Below the pieces are notes generated by a model. That model was not told where the DNA came from. It did not search any database and saw nothing but the letters and a program-made list of their open reading frames with translations. 33,926 bases of DNA, from positions 1 to 33,926 of the forward strand of contig DIME01000185.1 in the NCBI GenBank assembly GCA_002425405.1, in the 5' to 3' direction. Source of the DNA: Candidatus Accumulibacter vicinus. Its GTDB lineage: Bacteria; Pseudomonadota; Gammaproteobacteria; Burkholderiales; Rhodocyclaceae. A program made the position numbers and the translations under genes. Position 1 is the stretch's first letter, and every line of letters starts with the position of its first letter. Positions 15,573 to 23,372 of this stretch are shown here, one piece after another.

Positions 15573-15977
15573 CTATTCGCGTATGCGGCGGAAACTACGG
15601 TAATGATCATCAGTGTAATAGTACTCGCCGGAGAGGGACGCGACATCGCCGTCGCGTCCCTCTCCGGCAATGATTCGTCGCGCTCCACGGTCGCGACTAC
15701 CCGGCGTCGGCACCGTGTACTCTCGATAGTAGCCGCGTGGCTGCAAGGGCAAGTGTTTCTCGAAATTGCCAAATATGCTTCCATCCTTGCGCGGGTAGGG
15801 AAAGGGTCCGCCCTGCCGAATCAGACGCAGAGTCTGTACGGCCTCGGGTGGCAAATCGGCGAACGCAATGCTCGCCAGGGACCTGGGTTCACGTGCCTGG
15901 GCTACGCCAGGCAGACCACCGAACAGCGCGGCCAGCAGCAACAGCCGCAGAAGGGTCACGACTTTCAGCACCTGCAA
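15573..15977 (-). CDS. Secreted barnase-like ribonuclease
   Basis: The 134-aa protein has a signal peptide (residues about 1-28, ending VAQA-REP) and a barnase/T1-type domain: GNFEKHLPLQPRGYYREYTVPTPGSRDRGARRIIAG and GEYYYTDDHYRSFRRI. The Glu of YREY, Arg of ARRIIAG and His of DDHYRSF match catalytic residues of barnase (E73, R87, H102). The 15977 start is TTG, next to the aspS stop; a GTG two codons later has better spacing from AAAGGG. It is encoded directly before its inhibitor. Role (nutrient, defence or competition) is open. Confidence 0.88.
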   Translation of the reverse strand: MQVLKVVTLLRLLLLAALFGGLPGVAQAREPRSLASIAFADLPPEAVQTLRLIRQGGPFPYPRKDGSIFGNFEKHLPLQPRGYYREYTVPTPGSRDRGARRIIAGEGRDGDVASLSGEYYYTDDHYRSFRRIRE

Positions 15978-17780
15978 TTACCCTTTGCCAATCTCGACCT
16001 GCGTTTCGACTCTCTGGCGCAGACGGATGTGCAGTTCCCGGAGTTGTTTTTCGTCCACACCGCTCGGTGCGTCGGTGAGCAGGCACTGCGCACGCTGGGT
16101 TTTCGGGAAGGCGATCACGTCACGGATCGACTCGGCTCCGGCCATCAGCGTCACGATGCGATCCAGGCCAAAAGCCAGACCACCGTGGGGAGGAGCACCG
16201 TACTTGAGGGCATCGAGCAGGAAACCGAACTTGAGCTGCGCCTCTTCCTTACCGATACCGAGCGCCCTGAAAACCTGTTCCTGGATTGCCGCACGGTGAA
16301 TCCGCACCGATCCACCACCGAGCTCGGAACCGTTGAGTGCCAGGTCGTAGGCTTTGGCCAGGCAGCGTCCCGGATCGCTTTCGAGCAATGACAGATGCTC
16401 GTCCTTCGGACTGGTGAAAGGGTGGTGGCAAGCCGTCCAACGCTTCTCTTCTGGGTCATAGTCGAACATCGGAAAGTCGACAACCCATACCGGCTCCCAG
16501 GCATGGCCATTGACGAAGCCTTTTTCATGTCCGATTCTGGTGCGCAGGGCACCGAGCGCGTCGTTGACCACCTTGCATCTGTCGGCACCAAAAAAAATCA
16601 GATCTCCCGACTGCGCGCTGGTCCGCTCGACGATCGTCTGCAATGCGCGCACGTGCAGGTTCTTGACGATCGGTGATTGCAGGCCCGCCTCGTTGAGCTG
16701 CGTGACATCGTTGACCTTGATGTAGGCCAGCCCTCTGGCGCCATAGATGCCGACAAACTGGGTGTAGGCATCGATCTCGCCACGAGTCAGGCTGGCCCCA
16801 CCGGGAATGCGCAAGGCAGCGATACGACCTCCCTCGCTGTTGGCGACACTGGCAAAGACCTTGAAAGGGACATCCTTCAGCGCGTCGGCGACTTCGACGA
16901 GTTCGAGAGTCACGCGCAGATCGGGCTTGTCTGAACCATAGCGATGCATCGCTTCAGCATGGCTCAGGCGCGGGAAGGGATTGGGCAGATCGGCAGCGAT
17001 CGCCTCCTTGAACACCGCCCTGATCAGTGCTTCCATCAGTTCGATGATTTCGCCCTCGCTCATGAACGAGGTCTCGATATCGATCTGGGTGAATTCCGGT
17101 TGACGGTCGGCGCGCAGATCCTCATCGCGGAAGCACTTGGTAATCTGATAGTAACGGTCAAACCCGGCAATCATCAGTAACTGCTTGAAAAGTTGCGGTG
17201 ACTGGGGAAGGGCGAAGAACTGGCCGGGATGCACTCGCGAGGGAACCAGATAGTCGCGTGCGCCCTCAGGAGTGCTCTTGGTGAGCATCGGGGTTTCGAT
17301 GTCGATGAAACCGGCATCGTCCAGAAAGCGGCGGAAGGCCCGCGCCGTGCGGTAACGAAGTTGCATGTTGTTCTGCATCTGCGGACGCCGCAGGTCAAGC
17401 ACCCGGTGCAGCAGACGAATGTTCTCCGACAGGTTCTCTTCGTCGAGCTGAAACGGTGGTGTCACCGACGGATTAAGGATTTCCATCTCGTGGCAAAGAA
17501 TCTCGATCGCACCGCTGGCGATGTTGGGATTGACCGTGCCCTCAGGTCGGGCGCGGACTTTGCCGGTAATCCGCAGGCAGAACTCGTTGCGGACCGACTC
17601 GGCGGCCTTGAACATCAGCGGACGATCGGGGTCGCATACGATCTGTGCCAGACCCTCGCGGTCGCGGAGATCGACGAAGATCACGCCGCCATGGTCGCGG
17701 CGCCGATGCGCCCAGCCGCAAAGCGTGACCTCCTGGCCAATAAGCTGTGAATCGACTTGCCCACAATAATGAGTACGCAT
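15978..17780 (-). CDS. aspS: Aspartyl-tRNA synthetase
   Basis: This class II synthetase charges tRNA-Asp (possibly also tRNA-Asn; specificity not judged here). The 600-aa bacterial-type protein shows the N-terminal OB-fold start MRTHYCGQVDSQLIGQEVTLCGWAHRRRDHGG, class II motif 1 around ETPMLTKSTPEGARDYLVPSR, motif 2 FRDEDLRADRQPEFTQID, the GAD insertion domain, and motif 3 GLAFGLDRIVTLMAG. The ATG is preceded by a 27-nt gap after DUF502. The RNase gene starts directly after its TAA. Confidence 0.97.
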   Translation of the reverse strand: MRTHYCGQVDSQLIGQEVTLCGWAHRRRDHGGVIFVDLRDREGLAQIVCDPDRPLMFKAAESVRNEFCLRITGKVRARPEGTVNPNIASGAIEILCHEMEILNPSVTPPFQLDEENLSENIRLLHRVLDLRRPQMQNNMQLRYRTARAFRRFLDDAGFIDIETPMLTKSTPEGARDYLVPSRVHPGQFFALPQSPQLFKQLLMIAGFDRYYQITKCFRDEDLRADRQPEFTQIDIETSFMSEGEIIELMEALIRAVFKEAIAADLPNPFPRLSHAEAMHRYGSDKPDLRVTLELVEVADALKDVPFKVFASVANSEGGRIAALRIPGGASLTRGEIDAYTQFVGIYGARGLAYIKVNDVTQLNEAGLQSPIVKNLHVRALQTIVERTSAQSGDLIFFGADRCKVVNDALGALRTRIGHEKGFVNGHAWEPVWVVDFPMFDYDPEEKRWTACHHPFTSPKDEHLSLLESDPGRCLAKAYDLALNGSELGGGSVRIHRAAIQEQVFRALGIGKEEAQLKFGFLLDALKYGAPPHGGLAFGLDRIVTLMAGAESIRDVIAFPKTQRAQCLLTDAPSGVDEKQLRELHIRLRQRVETQVEIGKG

Positions 17781-17807
17781 GCTGTTTTCCGAGTGACTTG
17801 TTTGAGG

Positions 17808-18446
17808 TTATGGCCGGCTGGAAGCGTTCGCGGTCTGCGGTCGTAAAGGTGGAGCCACAACGCCCATCGAGATCACGTACTTCAGTGCGGTGTCCACGCT
17901 CATGTCGAGTTCGATGACTTCCGTTCTCGGCAGCATCAGAAAGAAGCCCGAAGTCGGATTCGGTGTCGTCGGCACGTAGACGCTGACATGCTCGCCATCG
18001 AGATGCCGAAGCACTTCACCGCCCGGTTGACCGGTGAGAAAAGCAATTGTCCAGGAGCCACGCCGCGGATATTCGATCAGCAATGCTTTGCGAAAAGCGT
18101 TTCCGGATGATGAAAAAAGCGTGTCTGAAACCTGCTTGACACTATGATAGATCGAATTGACGACCGGAATGCGTGCCAGCAACAACTCCCACCAGGCGAC
18201 CAGCCGCTGCCCGATGAAATTGGCAGCGAGGAGCCCGGTGAGAAAGATGATCAGCAAGGTCAGGACCGCCCCGACACCCGGAATGTCGAAACCCAGCACC
18301 GTGCGCGGATGTATCGCTTCCGGCAACAAGCGCAAGGACTGATCCATGGCCCCAACGATCAGCACCAGTACCCAGGCGGTGATTGCCAGAGGAACCCAGA
18401 TCAGCAAGCCGGTGATGAAATAGCGCTTGATCAGTGGTCGGCGCAC
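17808..18446 (-). CDS. DUF502 integral membrane protein
   Basis: The 212-aa protein has the DUF502 layout: a basic start (RRPLIKRYFITGLLIWVPLAIT), two transmembrane helices (about 9-31 and 57-80), then the conserved LLARIPVVNSIYHSVKQVSDTLFSS segment and LIEYPRRGSWTIAFLTG. The soluble end includes VYVPTTPNPTSGFFLMLP. Function is not established. It overlaps the fmdB-type gene by 16 nt and precedes aspS, the order usual in betaproteobacteria. Confidence 0.9.
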   Translation of the reverse strand: MRRPLIKRYFITGLLIWVPLAITAWVLVLIVGAMDQSLRLLPEAIHPRTVLGFDIPGVGAVLTLLIIFLTGLLAANFIGQRLVAWWELLLARIPVVNSIYHSVKQVSDTLFSSSGNAFRKALLIEYPRRGSWTIAFLTGQPGGEVLRHLDGEHVSVYVPTTPNPTSGFFLMLPRTEVIELDMSVDTALKYVISMGVVAPPLRPQTANASSRP

Positions 18447-18736
18447 GCCGTCGCTCCGGTCACGCAGGTAGGCCCTTTTTCCTGGGATGTCTGGGTGCTT
18501 GTTTCGCTTGGTTTTTCGTTTTCTTCCGGTTTTTCGGTCGACGCAGGCGATTTACCCCCCTTGAAGTCGGTTGCGTACCAGCCACTGCCTTTCAACTGGA
18601 AACCGGCAGCGGTCAGCTGCTTGGTATAGGTGGCCTGACCGCATTGGGGACAGATGTGCAATGCCGCGTCGCTCAGTTTTTGCAAATGATCTTTCTCGAA
18701 GCCACAGGAACCGCAACGATAGGCGTAGATCGGCAT
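18431..18736 (-). CDS. FmdB-family zinc-ribbon regulatory protein
   Basis: The 101-aa product starts MPIYAYRCGSCGFEKDHLQKLSD and has a second CPQCG pair near residue 33, forming the single zinc ribbon of the FmdB/CxxC_CxxC_SSSS family, followed by the LTAAGFQLKGSGWYATDFK strand. The C-terminal 35 residues are low-complexity and charged. Function is unknown in most bacteria. It is first in the fmdB-DUF502-aspS-RNase-barstar-nudB series. The 269 nt between its start and the antitoxin-like gene contain no gene I can support. Confidence 0.9.
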   Translation of the reverse strand: MPIYAYRCGSCGFEKDHLQKLSDAALHICPQCGQATYTKQLTAAGFQLKGSGWYATDFKGGKSPASTEKPEENEKPSETSTQTSQEKGPTCVTGATACADH

Positions 18737-19005
18737 GAGTAACCCTCAGAAAACGCTTGAAAACCTGTGATTATACGCGAACTGCGGCAGGTCAGGCTGC
18801 TGCGTGCGCCAACGGCGTACTTCGGCGCAGCTTCAAGATGACATGCCCTGTGTGCACATGCCGAGTTCCCTGGTCAGCGGCCGCTTACGATGAGCAAGGT
18901 ACTGCTGGCCGTGGATTTCCTGGCCAGCACGCCGCAACGAGGTTGCGATTGTCCGGCCGGACAGTACTGCGACAGCGGTCGCACCCTTGCCCGCCATACT
19001 GCGTG

Positions 19006-19248
19006 TCAGCTCGTTTCCTCTTCCAGCGAGGCATTCGACATCGGCTGCCAGGGGCGAAAGTTCAGCAGTTCCTCCCAGACATCGCCGTCTTCGTCATACA
19101 TGGGCCATTTCAACGGGTCGGTCGTGGCTGGGAACGGGTGCTCGTCGAGCAGCGTCACCAGAACCCTGGTCGGTTCGGTGATCTGCACCGATTCATCGAA
19201 GGAAACAACGCCCGAGGGGAAAAGAGTTGCGCGCAGGGTGTTCAGCAT
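19006..19248 (-). CDS. Small antitoxin-like protein (orphan)
   Basis: The 80-aa product begins MLNTLRATLFPSGVVSFDES and reaches TRVLVTLLDE by residue 36. This resembles the N-terminal beta-hairpin domain of small antitoxins (DUF104/AF2212-like, partners of PIN toxins), which read ...G.V.....V.....RV.VTVLDE. The rest (WPMYDEDGDVWEELLNF) is acidic, like a toxin-binding tail. The ATG at 19248 has GGAGAG at good distance. No toxin follows: the next 200 nt on the minus strand give only a 54-codon frame with no PIN motifs. Function is inferred from weak similarity. Confidence 0.5.
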   Translation of the reverse strand: MLNTLRATLFPSGVVSFDESVQITEPTRVLVTLLDEHPFPATTDPLKWPMYDEDGDVWEELLNFRPWQPMSNASLEEETS

Positions 19249-19473
19249 GGTGTGCTCTCCAGAAACGAAGAAAGTATTGGTCGAAGAACGGCAATTCGTC
19301 AAATCCCTCGACAGCACAGGGGGCGTAAAGAACAGAGGGAAGCTCATCCAGACCGACATCCTGGACGCCGATGCCTCGCAGATCGTGGCCGATTTGTGGA
19401 AGCCACGCAATGCTTTGCAAGAGCAACAAAATGTGGAAAAATGCGGTAACTAATCGATTTGCAGGTTCTAGAA

Positions 19474-20019
19474 ATGCTTGACCGTGAAGGCTATCGCCCG
19501 AACGTCGGCATCATTCTTTGTAACGCCAGAAACGAGGTCTTCTGGGGCAAGCGTATCCGAGAACATTCATGGCAGTTTCCGCAGGGTGGTATCAAGCGGG
19601 GAGAAACGCCCGAACAGGCGATGTACCGGGAGTTGCATGAAGAAATCGGCTTGCTGCCCGAGCACGTGTACATTCTCGGTCGGACCAAAGACTGGTTGCG
19701 TTACGAAGTGCCGACGCACTGGGTAAGACGCGAATGGCGTGGCAGTTACCGAGGGCAAAAACAGATCTGGTTTTTGCTGCGTCTGATTGGGCGAGACTGC
19801 GACGTCTCCTTGCGTTCATGCGACCATCCCGAATTTGATGCTTGGCGGTGGAACACCTACTGGGTTTCACTTGACGCGGTAATCGAGTTCAAGCGCCGGG
19901 TCTATGAGCAGGCCCTGAATGAACTCGCTCGTTTTCTCAATTCGGATCACCGTCGTGGACGCCCTGCTTCCCCGCATGGCCAAAGTCCTGCGCCTGCTGA
20001 AATTGTCGGCAAGGAATGA
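19474..20019 (+). CDS. rppH: RNA pyrophosphohydrolase
   Basis: RppH removes pyrophosphate from mRNA 5' ends, opening them to RNase E. The 181-aa protein starts MLDREGYRPNVGIILCN, has the RppH block WQFPQGGIKRGETPEQAMYRELHEEIGL containing the Nudix box, and continues with YRGQKQIWFLLRL and FDAWRWNTYW typical of RppH. The C-terminal 30 residues are not conserved. The stop overlaps the CNP1-family start by 4 nt. Confidence 0.95.
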   Translation: MLDREGYRPNVGIILCNARNEVFWGKRIREHSWQFPQGGIKRGETPEQAMYRELHEEIGLLPEHVYILGRTKDWLRYEVPTHWVRREWRGSYRGQKQIWFLLRLIGRDCDVSLRSCDHPEFDAWRWNTYWVSLDAVIEFKRRVYEQALNELARFLNSDHRRGRPASPHGQSPAPAEIVGKE

Positions 20020-20591
20020 ATCGCTCCCGGCAGGTACAGCGTAATCGCAGGCGAACCCGCCGGCACATGTCGGGCGGAACATTGGTCGGCTGGCTTTGGC
20101 TGGCAATGGCGGTACTTCCTTCGGCAGGCTGGTCGGCCACTGCCAACCGCGAAGTCGAAGAAAAGCGCGAGATGCAGGGTGAGGTGCCGTTGCCCGCATT
20201 TCCGCAACCCGACAAGCTGATCCCTTTTGTGGTCAGTGCGATGACCGACAACAAATTCATGATTGACAGCGAGTCGCTGAGCATCGGCAGCGACGGTATA
20301 TTCCGCTATACCCTGGTGATCGTCAGCCCTTCCGGCGCACAGAATGTGAGTTATGAGGCAATGGACTGTTCGACCGCCGAACGTCGGATTTACGCTCTTG
20401 GCCGCGCAGACAAGACCTGGTCGAAAGCGCGCAGCGATCAGTGGGTCAAAATTGTAGACAACTCGCTCAATCGACACCACGCCGAACTTTATACCGATTA
20501 TTTCTGCCCCATTGGCATCTCGATACGCAACGCCGACGAAGTTCGTGAAGCGTTGCGGCGTGGTGGCCACCCTTCGATGATGCGCCGCTAG
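20016..20591 (+). CDS. CNP1-family exported protein
   Basis: The 191-aa protein has a very basic leader followed by a signal peptide hydrophobic core (about residues 22-40, ending GWSA). The mature part shows the CNP1-like domain (cryptic neisserial protein 1): FPQPDKLIPFVVSAMTDNKFMIDSESLSIGSDGIFRYTLVI and ASNVSYEAMDC-like block with Cys, then ADKTWSKARSDQW and YFCPIG with a second Cys. It follows rppH in an overlapping pair, as in other betaproteobacteria. Function unknown; probably periplasmic or lipid-associated. An internal ATG (MSGGTLVG, residue 18) is an alternative start. Confidence 0.85.
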   Translation: MNRSRQVQRNRRRTRRHMSGGTLVGWLWLAMAVLPSAGWSATANREVEEKREMQGEVPLPAFPQPDKLIPFVVSAMTDNKFMIDSESLSIGSDGIFRYTLVIVSPSGAQNVSYEAMDCSTAERRIYALGRADKTWSKARSDQWVKIVDNSLNRHHAELYTDYFCPIGISIRNADEVREALRRGGHPSMMRR

Positions 20592-20635
20592 TATCGATCA
20601 TTGATGCACTTGAACCGCGACAGCAAAGGCAACGG

Positions 20636-21259
20636 ATGATTTCAGACCGATTAGTCATCGAATTTGACAAAGCCCTGCGCACGCTTTTCGCACCGGCACA
20701 GACCATTCGTGAAGTGCCGGGAAGCAAGGAGCCGGAAGCGGAATTGTCTGACCGGGAGCGTGCGCATGCCAGTGCCCTGATGCGCATTAATCACGTTGGT
20801 GAGGTCTGCGCACAGGCGCTTTACCAGGGGCAGGCACTGATCTGTCGTGATCAGACCCTTCGGCAAGCACTGGTGAAGGCCGCGAACGAGGAAACCGAAC
20901 ATCTGGCCTGGACCGAGCACCGTCTTGTTGAACTCGGTGGACGCCCGAGCCTGTTAAACCCGGTCTGGTACCTTGGTGCGCTGAGCATCGGGATTGCCGC
21001 AGGTAAGCTGGGCGACCCCTGGAGCCTGGGATTTCTCGCCGAAACCGAGAGGCAGGTCGAGGCACACCTTGACCATCATCTGAGCGAGTTGCCGAACCAG
21101 GATACCAAATCACGAGCGATCGTGGCGCAGATGCGGCTCGACGAGATAGCGCACGCCGAAACCGCCGTCCGTCTTGGCGCACGTGAATTGCCGTCGCCGG
21201 CTAGCATGCTCATGAAACTTGCGGCGCGAACGATGACTCGTACTGCTTATTACATTTAA
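20636..21259 (+). CDS. coq7: Demethoxyubiquinone hydroxylase
   Basis: Coq7 hydroxylates demethoxyubiquinone in ubiquinone synthesis, using a di-iron centre in a four-helix bundle. The 207-aa protein has the paired iron-ligand helices: RINHVGEVCAQALYQGQ, NEETEHLAWTEHRL, AETERQVEAHLDHHL and MRLDEIAHAETAV, each with the expected Glu or ExxH. The 44-nt gap from the CNP1 gene suggests a shared transcript. The product would supply quinone for the respiratory chain that feeds the oxidases in this window. Confidence 0.95.
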   Translation: MISDRLVIEFDKALRTLFAPAQTIREVPGSKEPEAELSDRERAHASALMRINHVGEVCAQALYQGQALICRDQTLRQALVKAANEETEHLAWTEHRLVELGGRPSLLNPVWYLGALSIGIAAGKLGDPWSLGFLAETERQVEAHLDHHLSELPNQDTKSRAIVAQMRLDEIAHAETAVRLGARELPSPASMLMKLAARTMTRTAYYI

Positions 21260-21311
21260 TGAGAGTCTCGCGTCAGCGACTTACGTAGGAGAGGTCTGGG
21301 AAGCGGGCAAC

Positions 21312-21330
21312 GATCATGGCCTCCATGATC
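21312..21330. other. Hairpin between convergent coq7 and osmC
   Basis: GATCATGG-CCT-CCATGATC is a perfect 8-bp inverted repeat. A run of seven A follows 11 nt later on the plus strand, so no proper T-tract adjoins it in either direction. It may mark a weak bidirectional terminator. Confidence 0.35.
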
Positions 21331-21357
21331 GGAGGTGTCTGAAAAAAATCATGACCG

Positions 21358-21777
21358 TCAGGCATCGACGATCTCGAAGTCGTGCGTAATCTCGGCAGTT
21401 TTGCCAAGCATGATCGAGGCAGAGCAGTACTTGTCCTTCGATAACTCGATGGCACGCGCAACCGCTTCCGGTTTGAGTTGCTTCCCGCTCACGCGAAAGT
21501 GAAAATGGATGTGGGTAAAGACTCTTGGCTCGGTCTCGGCACGCTCGGCCTGCAGGCTGACTTCACATCCGGTCACGGCATGGCGCCCCTTCCTCAGAAT
21601 CAGGACAACGTCGAACGCGGTACACCCTCCCGTCCCGGCAAGCAGTAATTCCATCGGCCGCGGCGCCAGATTCCGTCCGCCGGCCTCGGGAGCGCCATCC
21701 ATCACCACGGCGTGATTGCTCCCCGTTTCAGCGACAAAAGACATCCCGTTGCCCGTCCACTTTACCTTGCATTCCAT
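21358..21777 (-). CDS. OsmC-family protein (YhfA-like)
   Basis: OsmC-type proteins are thiol peroxidases or related redox proteins of the cytoplasm. The 139-aa product has the two conserved cysteines in GGCTAFDVVLIL and KYCSASIML, and the family's short N-terminal strand MECKVKWTGNGMSFVAETGSNH. It resembles the YhfA subgroup rather than OsmC/Ohr proper. AAGGAGTAGCGC precedes the ATG. It is convergent to coq7 and stands alone. Confidence 0.88.
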   Translation of the reverse strand: MECKVKWTGNGMSFVAETGSNHAVVMDGAPEAGGRNLAPRPMELLLAGTGGCTAFDVVLILRKGRHAVTGCEVSLQAERAETEPRVFTHIHFHFRVSGKQLKPEAVARAIELSKDKYCSASIMLGKTAEITHDFEIVDA

Positions 21778-22014
21778 GCGCTACTCCTTTTTCAGACGGT
21801 CATGAGACTCAGGCCTCGATACACATGACCTGTAGTCGTCGGTGACGAATAGACGAACTTCGCGCAGCGTGTGCCGAACCAGCACTGCAACGAACCCCGA
21901 ACCTTTGCCCGGACATTGATTGTAGCCGGAAGCGTTGCCCAGATCCTGCGAAGCACGATGCTGCATTGCAGCATATCTGCAAGGTTTGGCGCTTAAATAG
22001 CGGTTTTAAACATT

Positions 22015-22032
22015 ATGTATTATAAAATACAT
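22015..22032. promoter_or_regulatory. AT-rich palindrome in the osmC-rplM intergenic region
   Basis: ATGTATT-ATAA-AATACAT is a perfect 7-bp inverted repeat in an AT-rich patch unlike the surrounding GC-rich DNA. The half-sites resemble those of NsrR operators (ATGYATT...AATRCAT), but the centre is one base longer than that consensus. It may be an operator for osmC (240 nt away) or for the small RNA. Confidence 0.35.
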
Positions 22033-22134
22033 GTGATAGTTTTACACTAACATATTGAACATAAATTATTTCTATTCATAGATACGCCAATCAGGCCATC
22101 CTTGCAAAAAAATGGCGCAACGCACAAAAAATAC

Positions 22135-22163
22135 TTGAATTCCAGCCTAGGATGATCCATAAT
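22135..22163 (+). promoter_or_regulatory. Sigma-70-type promoter of the candidate small RNA
   Basis: TTGAAT (22135-22140) and CATAAT (22158-22163) are 17 nt apart, five of six matches in the -10 and four of six in the -35. Predicted start near 22170. Confidence 0.5.
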
Positions 22164-22169
22164 TCTTTC

Positions 22170-22285
22170 AACGCAATGACTTTGCAGTCAAGTTGGTCAA
22201 GCACCTCCAGGCTGCTTCCCATGTCTCCTCCACCCTCCTCCTTTGGTGTGGATTTAGCGCGGCTCCCTTGAGCCGCGCTTTTTTT
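22170..22285 (+). ncRNA. Candidate trans-acting small RNA with anti-Shine-Dalgarno tract
   Basis: Between osmC and rplM a well-spaced promoter is followed, about 116 nt later, by a textbook intrinsic terminator, with no reading frame between them. The presumed transcript carries two pyrimidine-rich stretches, CTCCTCC and CCTCCTCC (about 22224-22242), complementary to ribosome binding sites. It ends in a GC hairpin with a T-run like Hfq-dependent RNAs. rplM has its own promoter downstream. I do not recognise a known RNA family; the alternative is an rplM leader attenuator. Confidence 0.5.
22257..22285 (+). terminator. Intrinsic terminator upstream of rplM
   Basis: GCGCGGCTC-CCTT-GAGCCGCGC forms a perfect 9-bp GC-rich stem with a 4-nt loop, followed directly by seven T. 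No protein gene precedes it on this strand, which is why a small RNA is proposed. Confidence 0.9.
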
Positions 22286-22373
22286 GCCACATGAACATGG
22301 CTTCACGGGGCCGGGCAAGCATATGCCCGCAGCGGGGACGAGCAGTCCGGCGCTGAACCGTGCGAAACAGCGA

Positions 22374-22403
22374 TTGACACCGGTCACCGACTTACCATAC
22401 CAT
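22374..22403 (+). promoter_or_regulatory. rplM-rpsI promoter
   Basis: TTGACA (perfect -35) and TACCAT are separated by 18 nt, with a start expected near 22410, about 35 nt before the rplM ATG. A strong promoter suits ribosomal protein genes. Confidence 0.6.
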
Positions 22404-22445
22404 GTCGGGCTTTCCGTTATCAGGCAAATAAGGACGGCGTTCTTG

Positions 22446-22874
22446 ATGAAGACTTTCTCTGCCAAACCGCACGAAGTGTCACGCGAATGGCTTCTGGTTG
22501 ATGCCACCGACAAGGTGCTGGGTCGCCTTGCCACCGAAATTGCTCGCCGCCTGCGCGGCAAGCACAAACCCGAATTCACTCCGCACGTGGATACGGGCGA
22601 CTACATTGTCGTCACCAATGTCGAGAAGTTGCGCGTCACCGGCAATAAGGCTGAGGACAAGAAATACTATCGCCACTCGGGCTATCCCGGAGGCATCTAC
22701 GAAACGAATTTCACCAAGATGCAGCAGCGCTTCCCGGGCCGTGTCCTTGAACAGGCCGTGAAGGGCATGCTCCCCAAGGGACCGCTCGGTTACGCCATGC
22801 TCAAGAAAATGAAGTGCTACGCTGGCGCCACCCATCCGCATGCTGCCCAGCAGCCGAAAGTTCTGGAACTCTAA
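22446..22874 (+). CDS. rplM: 50S ribosomal protein L13
   Basis: The 142-aa protein starts MKTFSAKPHEVSREWLLVDA and has the L13 signature DKVLGRLATEIARRLRGKHKPEFTPHVDTGD followed by KKYYRHSGYPGG and the C-terminal MLPKGPLGYAMLKKMKCYAGATHPHAAQQP. Length and sequence are standard. Codons upstream of 22446 in frame are not part of the family. It is 12 nt before rpsI, the universal pair. Confidence 0.98.
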   Translation: MKTFSAKPHEVSREWLLVDATDKVLGRLATEIARRLRGKHKPEFTPHVDTGDYIVVTNVEKLRVTGNKAEDKKYYRHSGYPGGIYETNFTKMQQRFPGRVLEQAVKGMLPKGPLGYAMLKKMKCYAGATHPHAAQQPKVLEL

Positions 22875-22886
22875 GGGGTCGTCACA

Positions 22887-23279
22887 ATGGCTGAAAATTA
22901 CTTCTATGGCACGGGACGTCGGAAATGCGCCGTCGCGCGCGTCTTCATGAAGCCCGGCAGCGGCAAGTTTATTGTCAATGGCAAACCGGTCGATGAATTC
23001 TTCTCGCGAGTTACGGGACGAATGATTGTTCGACAGCCGCTGCAGCTGGTCGAGCAGACGGCTGGCTTCGACATTCTCGTCAATGTTGCTGGCGGCGGCG
23101 AGTCCGGTCAGGCAGGCGCGGTTCGGCATGGCATTACGCGGGCACTGATTGCCTACGACATGTCGCTCAAGCCAGCGCTTTCGAAAGCGGGCTTTGTCAC
23201 TCGTGACGCTCGTGAAGTTGAACGCAAGAAAGTCGGTTTCCACAAGGCACGCCGGCGCAAGCAGTTCTCGAAGCGCTGA
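22887..23279 (+). CDS. rpsI: 30S ribosomal protein S9
   Basis: The 130-aa protein starts MAENYFYGTGRRKCAVARVF and ends in the conserved KKVGFHKARRRKQFSKR tail that reaches the P site. The central GGGESGQAGAVRHGITRAL is the S9 signature. A terminator follows at 23301-23321. Confidence 0.98.
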   Translation: MAENYFYGTGRRKCAVARVFMKPGSGKFIVNGKPVDEFFSRVTGRMIVRQPLQLVEQTAGFDILVNVAGGGESGQAGAVRHGITRALIAYDMSLKPALSKAGFVTRDAREVERKKVGFHKARRRKQFSKR

Positions 23280-23300
23280 CCGCATCCGGTTGGACCGCGG

Positions 23301-23321
23301 AGCCGCCTGTGGGCGGCTTTT
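23301..23321 (+). terminator. Terminator after rpsI
   Basis: AGCCGCC-TGTG-GGCGGCT is a 7-bp GC stem followed by TTTT overlapping its last base, between rpsI and argC. It probably separates the ribosomal operon from argC. Confidence 0.75.
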
Positions 23322-23372
23322 GTGTTCTCGTGGGCCGGACACTTTCATTGCCAGTTATCGCGGAGACTGTTT

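Noticed and set aside
18833..18997. A 54-codon minus-strand frame after the antitoxin-like gene, considered as a toxin
   Set aside because: Too short, with no PIN, RelE or other toxin motif and no ribosome site.
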